NCBI GenBank assembly: GCA_025363495.1
Contig: JANYDR010000006.1
Coordinates: 1 to 18,530 of the forward strand
Direction of reading: 5' to 3'
DNA from: Cyclobacteriaceae bacterium
Lineage (GTDB): Bacteria > Bacteroidota > Bacteroidia > Cytophagales > Cyclobacteriaceae
Length of the DNA stretch: 18,530 bases
Positions 1-5,943 of the stretch are shown here, one piece after another. Position numbers and translations under genes: made by a program. Numbering within the stretch: position 1 is the stretch's first letter; each line of letters starts with the position of its first letter. Below the pieces are notes generated by a model. It was not told where the DNA came from, searched no databases, and saw only the letters and a program-made list of their open reading frames with translations.

Positions 1-1283
1 TAGAATGGATCGAACACTGCAAAAAATTGATTCCTGGAAAGGAATCAAACAAGAAAAATCTATTCCCTCAATTTCCAGGATTTCAATCCTCGAGTGGATT
101 CCATTCCGAAGTTTCTACGAATAGCAATATTCAGGGTAAGATAAGTCCCCAATCGTTTAAAGATCTTTCTGGCGCAGAGATGAAGGAACGTATTAAACTA
201 GCAGTTTCTCTGTATACGAAAGAGATCGAGCATATCACCTCAAAAAATCATAAAGTAGATGTTTTTTTATGTGCGATTCCAGCAGAGCTAGCCGAACTCC
301 TTTCAGTACCGATTGTCCAAGAAGATCACGAAACTGAAGACGCCATTGAATCATCCGGAAAATCTAACGTTGATTTCAGGAGGTTACTAAAAGCCGAAGC
401 GATGAAGTTCAGAAAACCTATCCAAATACTCCTTCCTTCCACTTTTGACAGCACGGTGAAGAAGAAGTTTCGCGTTGGTAGTAGCACTGAAGGGTCAATT
501 CAGGACGAAGCAACAAGGGCGTGGAATTTCTTTACAGCTCTGTACTACAAAGCCGGAGGCGTACCCTGGAGGCTTGTTCGTAAATCTGAAGATTTTCAGA
601 CATGCTACATTGGAGTTAGTTTCTATCGGTCTCTTGACGAAGAGACGATTCAAACCAGCGTTGCCCAAGTCTTTAATGAACGAGGCGAAGGAATCATTAT
701 AAGAGGTGGTGCAGCTAAAACTTCGAAAGAGGACAAACAAATACATCTTGATGCAGATGGTGCAAAGAACTTAATCACAAACGCTCTCGCAAAATATAAG
801 CAAGAGCACAAAACTCAACCAGCAAGGGTCGTTATCCATAAAACATCAGATTTTGATCAGAATGAAATAGATGGATTTGTATCTGCAATTCGAAATGACG
901 GTATTGAGCTAATGGATTTTTTATCACTGTCAAAATCACTTACCCGTCTACATAGGAATGGAAAATACCCGCCTTTAAGAGGGACATTTTGGGAGCTCGA
1001 TGACGAGGTCAAAATTCTATACACCAAAGGAAGCGTGGATTTTTTTCAAACATACCCTGGGCTTTATATCCCTAAGTCCCTAAAAATTAAGATTGCTTAC
1101 CGAGAGCAGACCCCGAGGGAATTGGCCACAGAAATTCTCGCGTTAACTAAGATGAATTGGAATAATACTCAATTCGACAATTCGCTACCAATCACCGTAA
1201 AAGCAGCGCGACAAGTCAGTGAGATCCTAAAGTATGTGGATGAAGATAGCTACGTGGAACCGAGTTATTGTTTTTATATGTAG
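1..1283 (+). CDS. Short prokaryotic Argonaute, MID-PIWI, catalytically inactive; 5' end outside window
   Basis: The frame is open to the left edge (codons from base 3, reading EWIEHCKKLIPGKE), so the gene is 5'-truncated and the TTG at 27 is probably internal. Numbering from that TTG, the FPGF region (16-19) leads into a MID-like part. PIWI-type signatures follow: KAGGVPW (175-181), YIGVSFYR (194-201), VVIHKTSDF (268-276), a SLSKSLTRLHRNGKYPPLRG block (301-320, the usual beta/loop of PIWI) and the C-terminal NWNNTQFDNSLPIT stretch (377-390), ending in an aromatic-rich tail. The first catalytic Asp of active PIWI domains is Ser198 here and the 'HRDG' position is HKTS, so slicing is not expected. 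Short inactive pAgos act as guide-directed sensors that activate an APAZ-linked effector (SIR2, TIR or nuclease); such a partner would lie upstream, out of view. Family call strong, partner unknown. Confidence 0.85.
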   Translation, partial: EWIEHCKKLIPGKESNKKNLFPQFPGFQSSSGFHSEVSTNSNIQGKISPQSFKDLSGAEMKERIKLAVSLYTKEIEHITSKNHKVDVFLCAIPAELAELLSVPIVQEDHETEDAIESSGKSNVDFRRLLKAEAMKFRKPIQILLPSTFDSTVKKKFRVGSSTEGSIQDEATRAWNFFTALYYKAGGVPWRLVRKSEDFQTCYIGVSFYRSLDEETIQTSVAQVFNERGEGIIIRGGAAKTSKEDKQIHLDADGAKNLITNALAKYKQEHKTQPARVVIHKTSDFDQNEIDGFVSAIRNDGIELMDFLSLSKSLTRLHRNGKYPPLRGTFWELDDEVKILYTKGSVDFFQTYPGLYIPKSLKIKIAYREQTPRELATEILALTKMNWNNTQFDNSLPITVKAARQVSEILKYVDEDSYVEPSYCFYM

Positions 1284-1343
1284 TTTGAGCACGCTGTAGC
1301 ACTGAGGCTATTTGTCTGATAAATCAGAAAGCAGAGCTAATCA

Positions 1344-1577
1344 TTACTTTTTGACATTTTTTTCTAGAGCTTGTACCAGTTCATGAGGCTTCATTTTCAG
1401 TACTTCGGAAATTTTAAAAATTGTGTCGATTGAAGGCATCGACATACTTCTCTCTAATTTCGAAATGTACACGCGCTCAAGATCGCAATAGTCAGCAAGC
1501 TCTTGCTGGCTCATCCCACTTTTCTTACGAAGTTCCTTAAGAGTCTTCGAAAATGCCGTTTTTAGATCACCTTTCAC
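1344..1577 (-). CDS. XRE-family HTH regulator, controller-protein-like
   Basis: This 77-aa protein is almost entirely one Cro/C1-type helix-turn-helix domain: an N-terminal helix (TLKELRKKSGMSQQELA), the recognition helix region (LERVYISKLERS) and the closing helices (PSIDTIFKISEVLKMKPHEL). The size and lone-HTH architecture are those of restriction-modification C proteins. GTG at 1577 is the only ordinary start, because an in-frame stop lies 4 codons upstream; no clear Shine-Dalgarno is visible. It is divergent from the endonuclease gene at 1645, and the 67-bp gap holds a perfect 20-bp palindrome, so autoregulation and timing of the endonuclease are likely (inference). It converges on the Argonaute gene with a 60-bp gap. 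It could instead be a general cargo repressor. Confidence 0.88.
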   Translation of the reverse strand: MKGDLKTAFSKTLKELRKKSGMSQQELADYCDLERVYISKLERSMSMPSIDTIFKISEVLKMKPHELVQALEKNVKK

Positions 1578-1609
1578 GGAAGCAATCTATTGGAAGGCGC
1601 GCCAAGGAC

Positions 1610-1629
1610 TTGAATACTATAGTATTCAA
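1610..1629. promoter_or_regulatory. Perfect 20-bp palindromic operator between regulator and endonuclease
   Basis: TTGAATACTATAGTATTCAA is its own reverse complement, and the half-site AATACTAT recurs at 1628-1635 as a third copy next to it. The palindrome ends 15 bp before the endonuclease ATG (1645) and lies 32 bp upstream of the XRE start (1577). Dyad operators plus an extra half-site between divergent genes are the arrangement used by controller proteins, so the XRE protein is the expected ligand (inference). Confidence 0.75.
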
Positions 1630-1644
1630 TACTATTTTAGTGTC

Positions 1645-2523
1645 ATGAAGATCTTAGTGAACGATTCCAAGTCCGATGATGAGTTGATCTCCATTTTTAT
1701 GGGGGTAGTAAGTCATATGCGATCAAAGGGAATCAAATTTCTTTCAAAGAAGACCTTTGACAGGCTCTGTAGAGCTATGCATGGGAAAAGTATTGGGTCC
1801 GCTATAAGAGACCGGTTTGCTAACCCACCTGGGAGCGGAAACGGTTTTACCCTATTAAAGACCAAGTTTGGGCTTCGTGGTCAATCCAGATACACGAGAG
1901 AAGAACTAATTGAGAATCTTTACCAACTATATGTAAAATATGGACGTCAACCACTTTACTCTGAAGTGGGTTTATCCGGAATCTCAAATCACGTTTACGA
2001 AAGTCGATTTGGAAAATTAAGTGACGCGCTCAAATTGATGTATCGTGAACGCGGAATAACACAGGACGTGATTATTCCACCGAACGTCAAGGGAAAACGA
2101 AGGGATCGTGTCGGCGAAGATATCAGTAGGTTTGATTTAGGTATTCGGGAAGCTCCCACAAATGAAATGGGTGTGGTCGCATTGTTCAGTAAAATACATG
2201 ATCGAATCGGCTTTCCAGTAATCGTAAAAATTCAGCAAGATTTTCCAGATTGCATTGCGGAATGCACACGTGATGGCCAGAGATTTCGTGCGCGCATTGA
2301 ATTCAAGTATCAATCATCTTACTGTTATAAAAACAAAATGCGTGAAGGAGTGAAAGGCAAGTCGTTGTTCCTGCTCAAAGAAGTGGATTACCTTATTTGC
2401 TGGGAGAAAGACTCTGACAGAATTGAAAGAGATACCTCTGTGGAGATAATTTCTTTAAAAGATGAATTAATAAAATTACGTTATGTGGTGAATGAACTAA
2501 AAACTACATTTCTTACAGCGTAG
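1645..2523 (+). CDS. PD-(D/E)XK endonuclease with homing-endonuclease-associated repeat
   Basis: The 292-aa protein has two recognisable parts. Residues about 82-137 (YTREELIENL ... RFGKLSDALKLMYRERG) match the homing-endonuclease-associated helical repeat (HNH_repeat family), probably DNA-binding. Residues about 173-256 resemble a restriction-endonuclease-like fold: NEMGVVALF, then FPDC (Asp202), a strand with IEFKY giving Glu219-x-Lys221, and the closing strand VDYLICWE (248-254). This is the D...ExK arrangement of metal-dependent DNA cleavage. ATG at 1645 follows the operator directly with no clear ribosome site. The neighbouring XRE protein probably limits expression. No DNA methyltransferase is visible anywhere in the window, so if this is a restriction enzyme its host-protection partner is missing or unnecessary. 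The substrate is not predictable from sequence. Confidence 0.75.
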   Translation: MKILVNDSKSDDELISIFMGVVSHMRSKGIKFLSKKTFDRLCRAMHGKSIGSAIRDRFANPPGSGNGFTLLKTKFGLRGQSRYTREELIENLYQLYVKYGRQPLYSEVGLSGISNHVYESRFGKLSDALKLMYRERGITQDVIIPPNVKGKRRDRVGEDISRFDLGIREAPTNEMGVVALFSKIHDRIGFPVIVKIQQDFPDCIAECTRDGQRFRARIEFKYQSSYCYKNKMREGVKGKSLFLLKEVDYLICWEKDSDRIERDTSVEIISLKDELIKLRYVVNELKTTFLTA

Positions 2524-2542
2524 TGTATGGGACATGCAGGCG

Positions 2543-2766
2543 ATGAAATCCAATATTGACTGGCTATCTGAAAGTTTTTCCAAAATAACCAGTAGCACAG
2601 CACTAAGGAACTTGTAATTGAGATATTGTGCTTGGCAGAGAGTTTAAGGCTGGACACGGTTGCATTCGCCTGCTCATTTTTTGGCTTGGAGAAGAATGCA
2701 TTCCGATGCGTCAGATTCAACAGGGGTCAACCCGAATTGGTACTAAGCGCTTCTGAAATCCAATAG
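2543..2766 (+). pseudogene. Possible frameshifted small gene downstream of the endonuclease
   Basis: An ATG at 2543 opens a frame (MKSNIDWLSESFSKITSSTA...) that stops at 2615-2617. From 2608 a second frame, without a start of its own, reads on for 52 codons (ELVIEILCLAESLRLDTVAF ... ELVLSASEIQ) to TAG at 2764-2766. Joined by one frameshift near 2608-2614, the two give a plausible protein of about 74 aa starting 19 nt after the endonuclease stop. No family is recognised. The open run could be chance (roughly one in ten for this length), so confidence is low. Confidence 0.3.
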
Positions 2767-2768
2767 AT

Positions 2769-2850
2769 TTATTCATTATTAATGAATAATATTGCATATA
2801 TTTATTGTTAAATATATACTTTTCTATTCATTATTATTGTTTATTAATGA
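2769..2850. promoter_or_regulatory. abiE promoter with duplicated AT-rich operator sequence
   Basis: A 10-bp inverted repeat with one central base, TTATTCATTA-T-TAATGAATAA, spans 2769-2789. Its pieces recur at the AbiEi start: ATTCATTATTA at 2771-2781 and again at 2826-2836, and TTATTAATGA at 2776-2785 and 2841-2850, the last overlapping the AbiEi ATG. Known AbiEi antitoxins bind paired inverted repeats in their own promoter cooperatively, so this is the expected autoregulatory site. The DNA between is extremely AT-rich and probably holds the promoter; no clear -7 element (TAnnTTTG) was found. Confidence 0.6.
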
Positions 2851-3458
2851 GGACTTCTATAAGCGCGGAAGAGAGAGCTCTGAAATGGATCAAAGAGCAG
2901 AATGGCCTGATACGCAGCAAAGATGCAATCAGCTCGGGGATCTATGCCCGGACCCTCACTCAGCTCACAAAGGAGGGCAAACTGGAGCAGATTTCCCGAG
3001 GTGTTTACAGGCTTTCTTCAGGAAAAACCATATCAAATCCGGATCTTGTTACAGTTGCCGTTGGAGTGCCTAAAGCAGTAATATGCCTGATATCTGCACT
3101 ATCATTCCATAAGCTGACAACGCAGATTCCTCACAAGGTCTACATTGCTCTGCCTGAACTTACCAGAACACCTAAACAGGATTATCCCCCGATTTCAATT
3201 CATCGGTTCAGAGGCAAAGCTTATGAAGAAGGAATAGAGAACCATATTATCGACGGCGTAAATGTCAGGATTTATAATCCCGAAAAAACTCTGGCCGACT
3301 GTTTCAAATTCAGAAACAAGATCGGAATGGATGTTGTGCTGGAAGCAATGAAGTTCTACAGATCCAAAAAGAGATTTGACATTAAAGCCATTACGATGTA
3401 TGCAAAGATCTGTCGGGTAGAAAATCAGATGAAACCTTACCTGGAGGCAATGATATGA
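2847..3458 (+). CDS. abiEi: AbiEi-family type IV antitoxin / transcriptional repressor
   Basis: The 203-aa protein starts with a winged-helix domain (RALKWIKEQNGLIRSKDAIS, then YARTLTQLTKEGKLEQISRG leading to VYRL) typical of AbiEi antitoxins. A C-terminal domain of the AbiEi type follows, with AVICLISALSFHKLTTQIP, then VYIALP, then NPEKTLADCFKFRNKIG. A TTG-initiated extension to 2805 is possible but would translate operator DNA, so the ATG at 2847 is preferred. It overlaps the toxin gene by 4 bp (ATGA at 3455-3458), the usual coupled antitoxin-toxin order. AbiEi represses the operon and counteracts the nucleotidyltransferase toxin without needing direct binding. The family call is firm; action against phage in this host is inferred. 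Confidence 0.9.
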   Translation: MRTSISAEERALKWIKEQNGLIRSKDAISSGIYARTLTQLTKEGKLEQISRGVYRLSSGKTISNPDLVTVAVGVPKAVICLISALSFHKLTTQIPHKVYIALPELTRTPKQDYPPISIHRFRGKAYEEGIENHIIDGVNVRIYNPEKTLADCFKFRNKIGMDVVLEAMKFYRSKKRFDIKAITMYAKICRVENQMKPYLEAMI

Positions 3459-4366
3459 CCAAAAAAATCATAAAAGACATGTCTGCTTCCGTCCACGCCC
3501 GACTGCTCAAACAGGCGAAAGAGGACAAAAGGCCATTCAATGAATTGCTCCAGTATTTCGCGATGGATCGATTGCTATACCGATGGAGCAAATCCACCCA
3601 CTCAAAATCATTTATCTTAAAAGGAGCTTTGATGCTGAGAGTCTGGAAGGCGAGCGAGTTCCGGCCGACGAAGGATATCGATATGCTTGCCAGAGCCAGT
3701 AACGACGAAGCATCGATCATAAAAATAATAAAGGATGTGATCTCAGTTGAAGTTGAGTCAGATGGCCTCGTATTTCATCCCGATACAGTCACAGCTACAA
3801 AAATTACTGAGGACGCAGATTATGAGGGCCTGCGAGTTACTTTCGACGGCAATCTCGGCAATGCTCAGGTATCAATGCAGATAGATATTGGATTCGGTGA
3901 CATTATATACCCATCACCCCAGGCAACAGAAATTCCACCCATGCTGGATTTTCCATTCGCCATACTCCTGTGTTATAGCCGGGAAAGCTCCATCGCGGAA
4001 AAATTTGAAGCCGCCATTAGTCTTGGAAACGCGAACAGCAGAATGAAAGACTTTTTCGATATCTGGAGCTTGTCACGGCAGTTTGATTTTAACGGAGAAA
4101 ATGTGGCAGAAGCCACCCGTCTGACATTTGAGAAACGTAAGACTGAATTACCAAAAGACAACGGCATATTCTCAAAGGAATTTATCGAACTGAAACAAGT
4201 TCAATGGAACGCATTCCACAAAAAACTTGGTCAGGAGCACATACCCAAATCATTCGGGGATATCATAGCCGGCGTAGAGCTCTTCGTCGCACCGATAACA
4301 AAGGCTATCCTGGCTAAAGAAAAATTCTCTGGAATCTGGCAAGCACCAGGGCCTTGGAAAAACTAA
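3455..4366 (+). CDS. abiEii: AbiEii-family nucleotidyltransferase toxin
   Basis: The 303-aa protein carries the four AbiEii/MenT motifs. The KGALML block (56-61) with RPTKDIDM (70-77; Asp74, Asp76) makes the metal-binding nucleotidyltransferase core. QIDIGFGD (142-149; Asp144) is the third acidic strand. SIAEKFEAAISLG (179-191; Lys183) and MKDFFDIW (197-204; Asp199, Asp202) are the C-terminal motifs. All key residues are present, so the toxin appears intact. Members transfer nucleotides to cellular targets (tRNA for MenT relatives), halting growth and aborting phage infection. It is coupled to AbiEi by a 4-bp overlap, and its stop overlaps the convergent phosphoesterase stop (4363-4366), leaving no space for a terminator. 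Confidence 0.92.
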   Translation: MTKKIIKDMSASVHARLLKQAKEDKRPFNELLQYFAMDRLLYRWSKSTHSKSFILKGALMLRVWKASEFRPTKDIDMLARASNDEASIIKIIKDVISVEVESDGLVFHPDTVTATKITEDADYEGLRVTFDGNLGNAQVSMQIDIGFGDIIYPSPQATEIPPMLDFPFAILLCYSRESSIAEKFEAAISLGNANSRMKDFFDIWSLSRQFDFNGENVAEATRLTFEKRKTELPKDNGIFSKEFIELKQVQWNAFHKKLGQEHIPKSFGDIIAGVELFVAPITKAILAKEKFSGIWQAPGPWKN

Positions 4367-5136
4367 AGTTCGATTTTAGCATCACTCCTGAATTCCGTGT
4401 GTTCGTCGTACCTGACGTAGCCCATCTGGTTAGTTACTAACGAAGTACTTCCAATCCTGAAATCCGGAACATTAAAGTGGTGATGTCCATAAATCCAATA
4501 ATCGATTTTAGAATTCTCAATAGTGTTACTCAATTCTACTGCAAAGCCTTGATTTAACGGACTATCCTTATACTTCTCGGGATAGTTCAAAAAAGTCGGG
4601 ACGTGATGGCTCACCACAATCGTCTTTTCAGCATCATTTTTTGAAAGAGCCGATTGAAGAAAGTCCTTGCTTGCCATGTGAAGTTCATTCACATTCTTCG
4701 GCTTAAAGTATTTGTCCTGGGACCGGATAGAATAAAAATCATTCATCCCTCTTTGTATCGCATTTTCGCGCGACGGGAATATCTGCGTCCATAAAGTAGT
4801 AAACACCAGCTTTACATGATTATGCTGGATGACGTTATTATTCAGTAACATAACATTGTCTCTGAGCTTCTCAATAAAGGCGCCGGATCTTTCAGTGATA
4901 TCAGAATTGTAGTACTCGTGATTACCTGGTATCCAATAGGTATTCTCGAATCTATCCGAAACAAAATCGAGGAACTCGTTGAATTTATGTAAAACAGAAA
5001 AGGGAATAATATCGCCTGCCAATATTAAAATGTCACCTGATGGCTGAAGGGGATTCTCCTTAATAAATTTCCAGTTCTCCGGAAACTCCAGATGCAGGTC
5101 GGAACAATATTGTATTCTTAATGGAGTCAAAGCCAT
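4363..5136 (-). CDS. Calcineurin-like metallophosphoesterase
   Basis: The 257-aa protein has the complete metallophosphoesterase signature. SDLHLEF supplies Asp13-x-His15, AGDII supplies Asp42, GNHEYY supplies Asn72-His73, VSHHVPT supplies His177, and YGHHHF supplies His218 and His220, so both metals can be bound. The soluble single-domain form suggests hydrolysis of a phosphodiester, nucleotide or phosphoprotein; the substrate is not predictable. The frame extends to a GTG at 5166, but that extension overlaps the coding remnant of a ParB 3' end whose stop lies 8 nt before the ATG at 5136, so the ATG is chosen. The gene converges on AbiEii with a 4-bp overlap. Standalone phosphoesterases are common cargo in mobile elements, and a defence role is only a guess. 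Confidence 0.88.
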   Translation of the reverse strand: MALTPLRIQYCSDLHLEFPENWKFIKENPLQPSGDILILAGDIIPFSVLHKFNEFLDFVSDRFENTYWIPGNHEYYNSDITERSGAFIEKLRDNVMLLNNNVIQHNHVKLVFTTLWTQIFPSRENAIQRGMNDFYSIRSQDKYFKPKNVNELHMASKDFLQSALSKNDAEKTIVVSHHVPTFLNYPEKYKDSPLNQGFAVELSNTIENSKIDYWIYGHHHFNVPDFRIGSTSLVTNQMGYVRYDEHTEFRSDAKIEL

Positions 5137-5144
5137 CCGGCAAT

Positions 5145-5320
5145 TTACCTTTTTAATTCCTTCCACTGAATAAAGAAATCCAATGGCCGGCCGGGCACTT
5201 TCATTCCCAGCGCATTACAGATTTCGTTAACAGAACGATTTTCTTCGCTGATGAAAGTAAAGGGATTTCAGCGACCGGTCCAGGAGTAAGTGTTATTTTA
5301 TGAATCGTATCAGCAAAACA
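5145..5320 (-). pseudogene. Decayed 3' end of a second parB-like gene
   Basis: The minus strand here reads HKITLTPGPVAEIP, then after a one-base frame change FTFISEENRSVNEICNALGM and KVPGRPLDFFIQWKELKR, ending at TAA (5145-5147). The intact ParB of this window ends KITPKSIAEIAFSFVGNETR, then SIEEVCSALRM and DHPVEPIDFFIKWQV. The two are collinear and clearly homologous over about 50 residues. Only this C-terminal piece survives and it is frameshifted near 5270, so it is not functional. Its stop lies 8 nt upstream of the phosphoesterase ATG. It suggests that this DNA once followed a ParB-carrying backbone, or that a recombination event duplicated the parB end. Confidence 0.75.
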
Positions 5321-5410
5321 AGTGGAATTTCTAATTCGCCGTTGTTGGTGTTTTTCAAACGATCATCCTTACGAGTGGCTGAACTTAAAGAAGAATTATC
5401 CCTGCTTATT

Positions 5411-5480
5411 TTCACAAAAATTCATCAAACTTGTGAATAAATGCTAGTATTTTTTCACAAAAATCATCAACTATTGTGAA
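5411..5480. repeat. Two copies of TTCACAA-N13-TTGTGAA dyad
   Basis: TTCACAA at 5411-5417 pairs with TTGTGAA at 5431-5437, and the same arms recur at 5454-5460 and 5474-5480. Both spacers are 13 bp and share the pattern AAAT(T)CATCAA, so the units are a true duplication 43 bp apart, about four helical turns. This placement suits a cooperative operator or a partition/centromere-like site. It sits between the parB remnant and the 95-aa gene. The binding protein is unknown. Confidence 0.65.
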
Positions 5481-5490
5481 ATCAGTTTCA

Positions 5491-5598
5491 ATGAAAAAGT
5501 CAAGTCTTATTATTCCAGCAATACCCTGGTTTAAACAATACACTCGATTTTCCACTGTAATTCGTACCCCTGAATTATTTACTACCAAAGTACCTTAA
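5491..5598 (+). CDS. Possible 35-aa leader peptide
   Basis: ATG at 5491 opens a 35-codon frame (MKKSSLIIPAIPWFKQYTRF...) that ends at TAA 5596-5598, one base before the ATG of the 95-aa gene. It begins 10 bp after the second TTCACAA dyad. The tight spacing suggests translational coupling, but the peptide resembles nothing known and the frame is short enough to be accidental. Confidence 0.25.
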   Translation: MKKSSLIIPAIPWFKQYTRFSTVIRTPELFTTKVP

Positions 5599-5599
5599 T

Positions 5600-5887
5600 A
5601 TGGCAGTCAAAGTCTACAGTTATCAACCAATCGAAATCAACGCTGGTTTCAGAATGGAATGCCTAATCGATTGCGAGGAAGATAAAACTATGCTCCAAGA
5701 CCTGTTCGTAGATCTATGCTGCAGGTGTCTAGATAAGCATGATTTACTATTTGGTTATGACGAGAATAACGATCCGGTTGAGACAATGGATTATCCCGTT
5801 AATACAAGATTCTATATGATCTACAACAATTCCGATGATACAGTGATAGTGGTTAAAAGCGATCAGTTTAAAGATGACGAAATGTGA
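5600..5887 (+). CDS. Hypothetical acidic 95-aa protein
   Basis: I do not recognise this protein. It is small and acidic, with an N-terminal strand-rich part (MAVKVYSYQPIEINAGFRME), a cysteine cluster (LFVDLCCRCLDKHDLLFGYD, Cys at about 39, 40 and 42) and an acidic C-terminus (DQFKDDEM). No signal peptide or membrane segment is seen. It is the only plus-strand gene between the parB remnant and the backbone, follows the two dyads, and ends 13 bp before a long hairpin. It may be a cargo or anti-defence-sized accessory gene; that is speculation from size and charge. Confidence 0.6.
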   Translation: MAVKVYSYQPIEINAGFRMECLIDCEEDKTMLQDLFVDLCCRCLDKHDLLFGYDENNDPVETMDYPVNTRFYMIYNNSDDTVIVVKSDQFKDDEM

Positions 5888-5900
5888 CTCTGCTAAAAAT

Positions 5901-5936
5901 AAAATGTCACCTTTTTTCAAATAAAGGTGACATTTT
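5901..5936. terminator. Bidirectional terminator hairpin
   Basis: AAAATGTCACCTTT (5901-5914) and AAAGGTGACATTTT (5923-5936) are perfectly complementary over 14 bp with an 8-nt loop, and T runs occur at both flanks. It lies between the convergent 95-aa gene and parB, so it can end both transcripts. Confidence 0.85.
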
Positions 5937-5943
5937 ACAATAA

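Noticed and set aside
2481..2720. 79-codon minus-strand frame after the endonuclease
   Set aside because: It is antisense to the endonuclease end and the possible broken small gene, with no recognisable content.
2805..2846. TTG start at 2805 for AbiEi
   Set aside because: It would translate AT-rich operator DNA into a hydrophobic tail not typical of AbiEi; the ATG at 2847 gives the usual length.
2792..3073. 93-codon plus-strand frame across the abiE promoter
   Set aside because: It overlaps the AbiEi gene in another frame and lacks protein-like composition; AbiEi is clearly the real gene.
5137..5166. GTG start at 5166 for the phosphoesterase
   Set aside because: The ten extra codons overlap the parB remnant in another frame; the ATG at 5136 lies just after the remnant's stop and right before the conserved core.
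5340..5430. Minus-strand frame of about 40 codons ending LEIPLVLLIRFIK
   Set aside because: It runs through the dyad region, overlaps the parB remnant in another frame and has no clear start or family.
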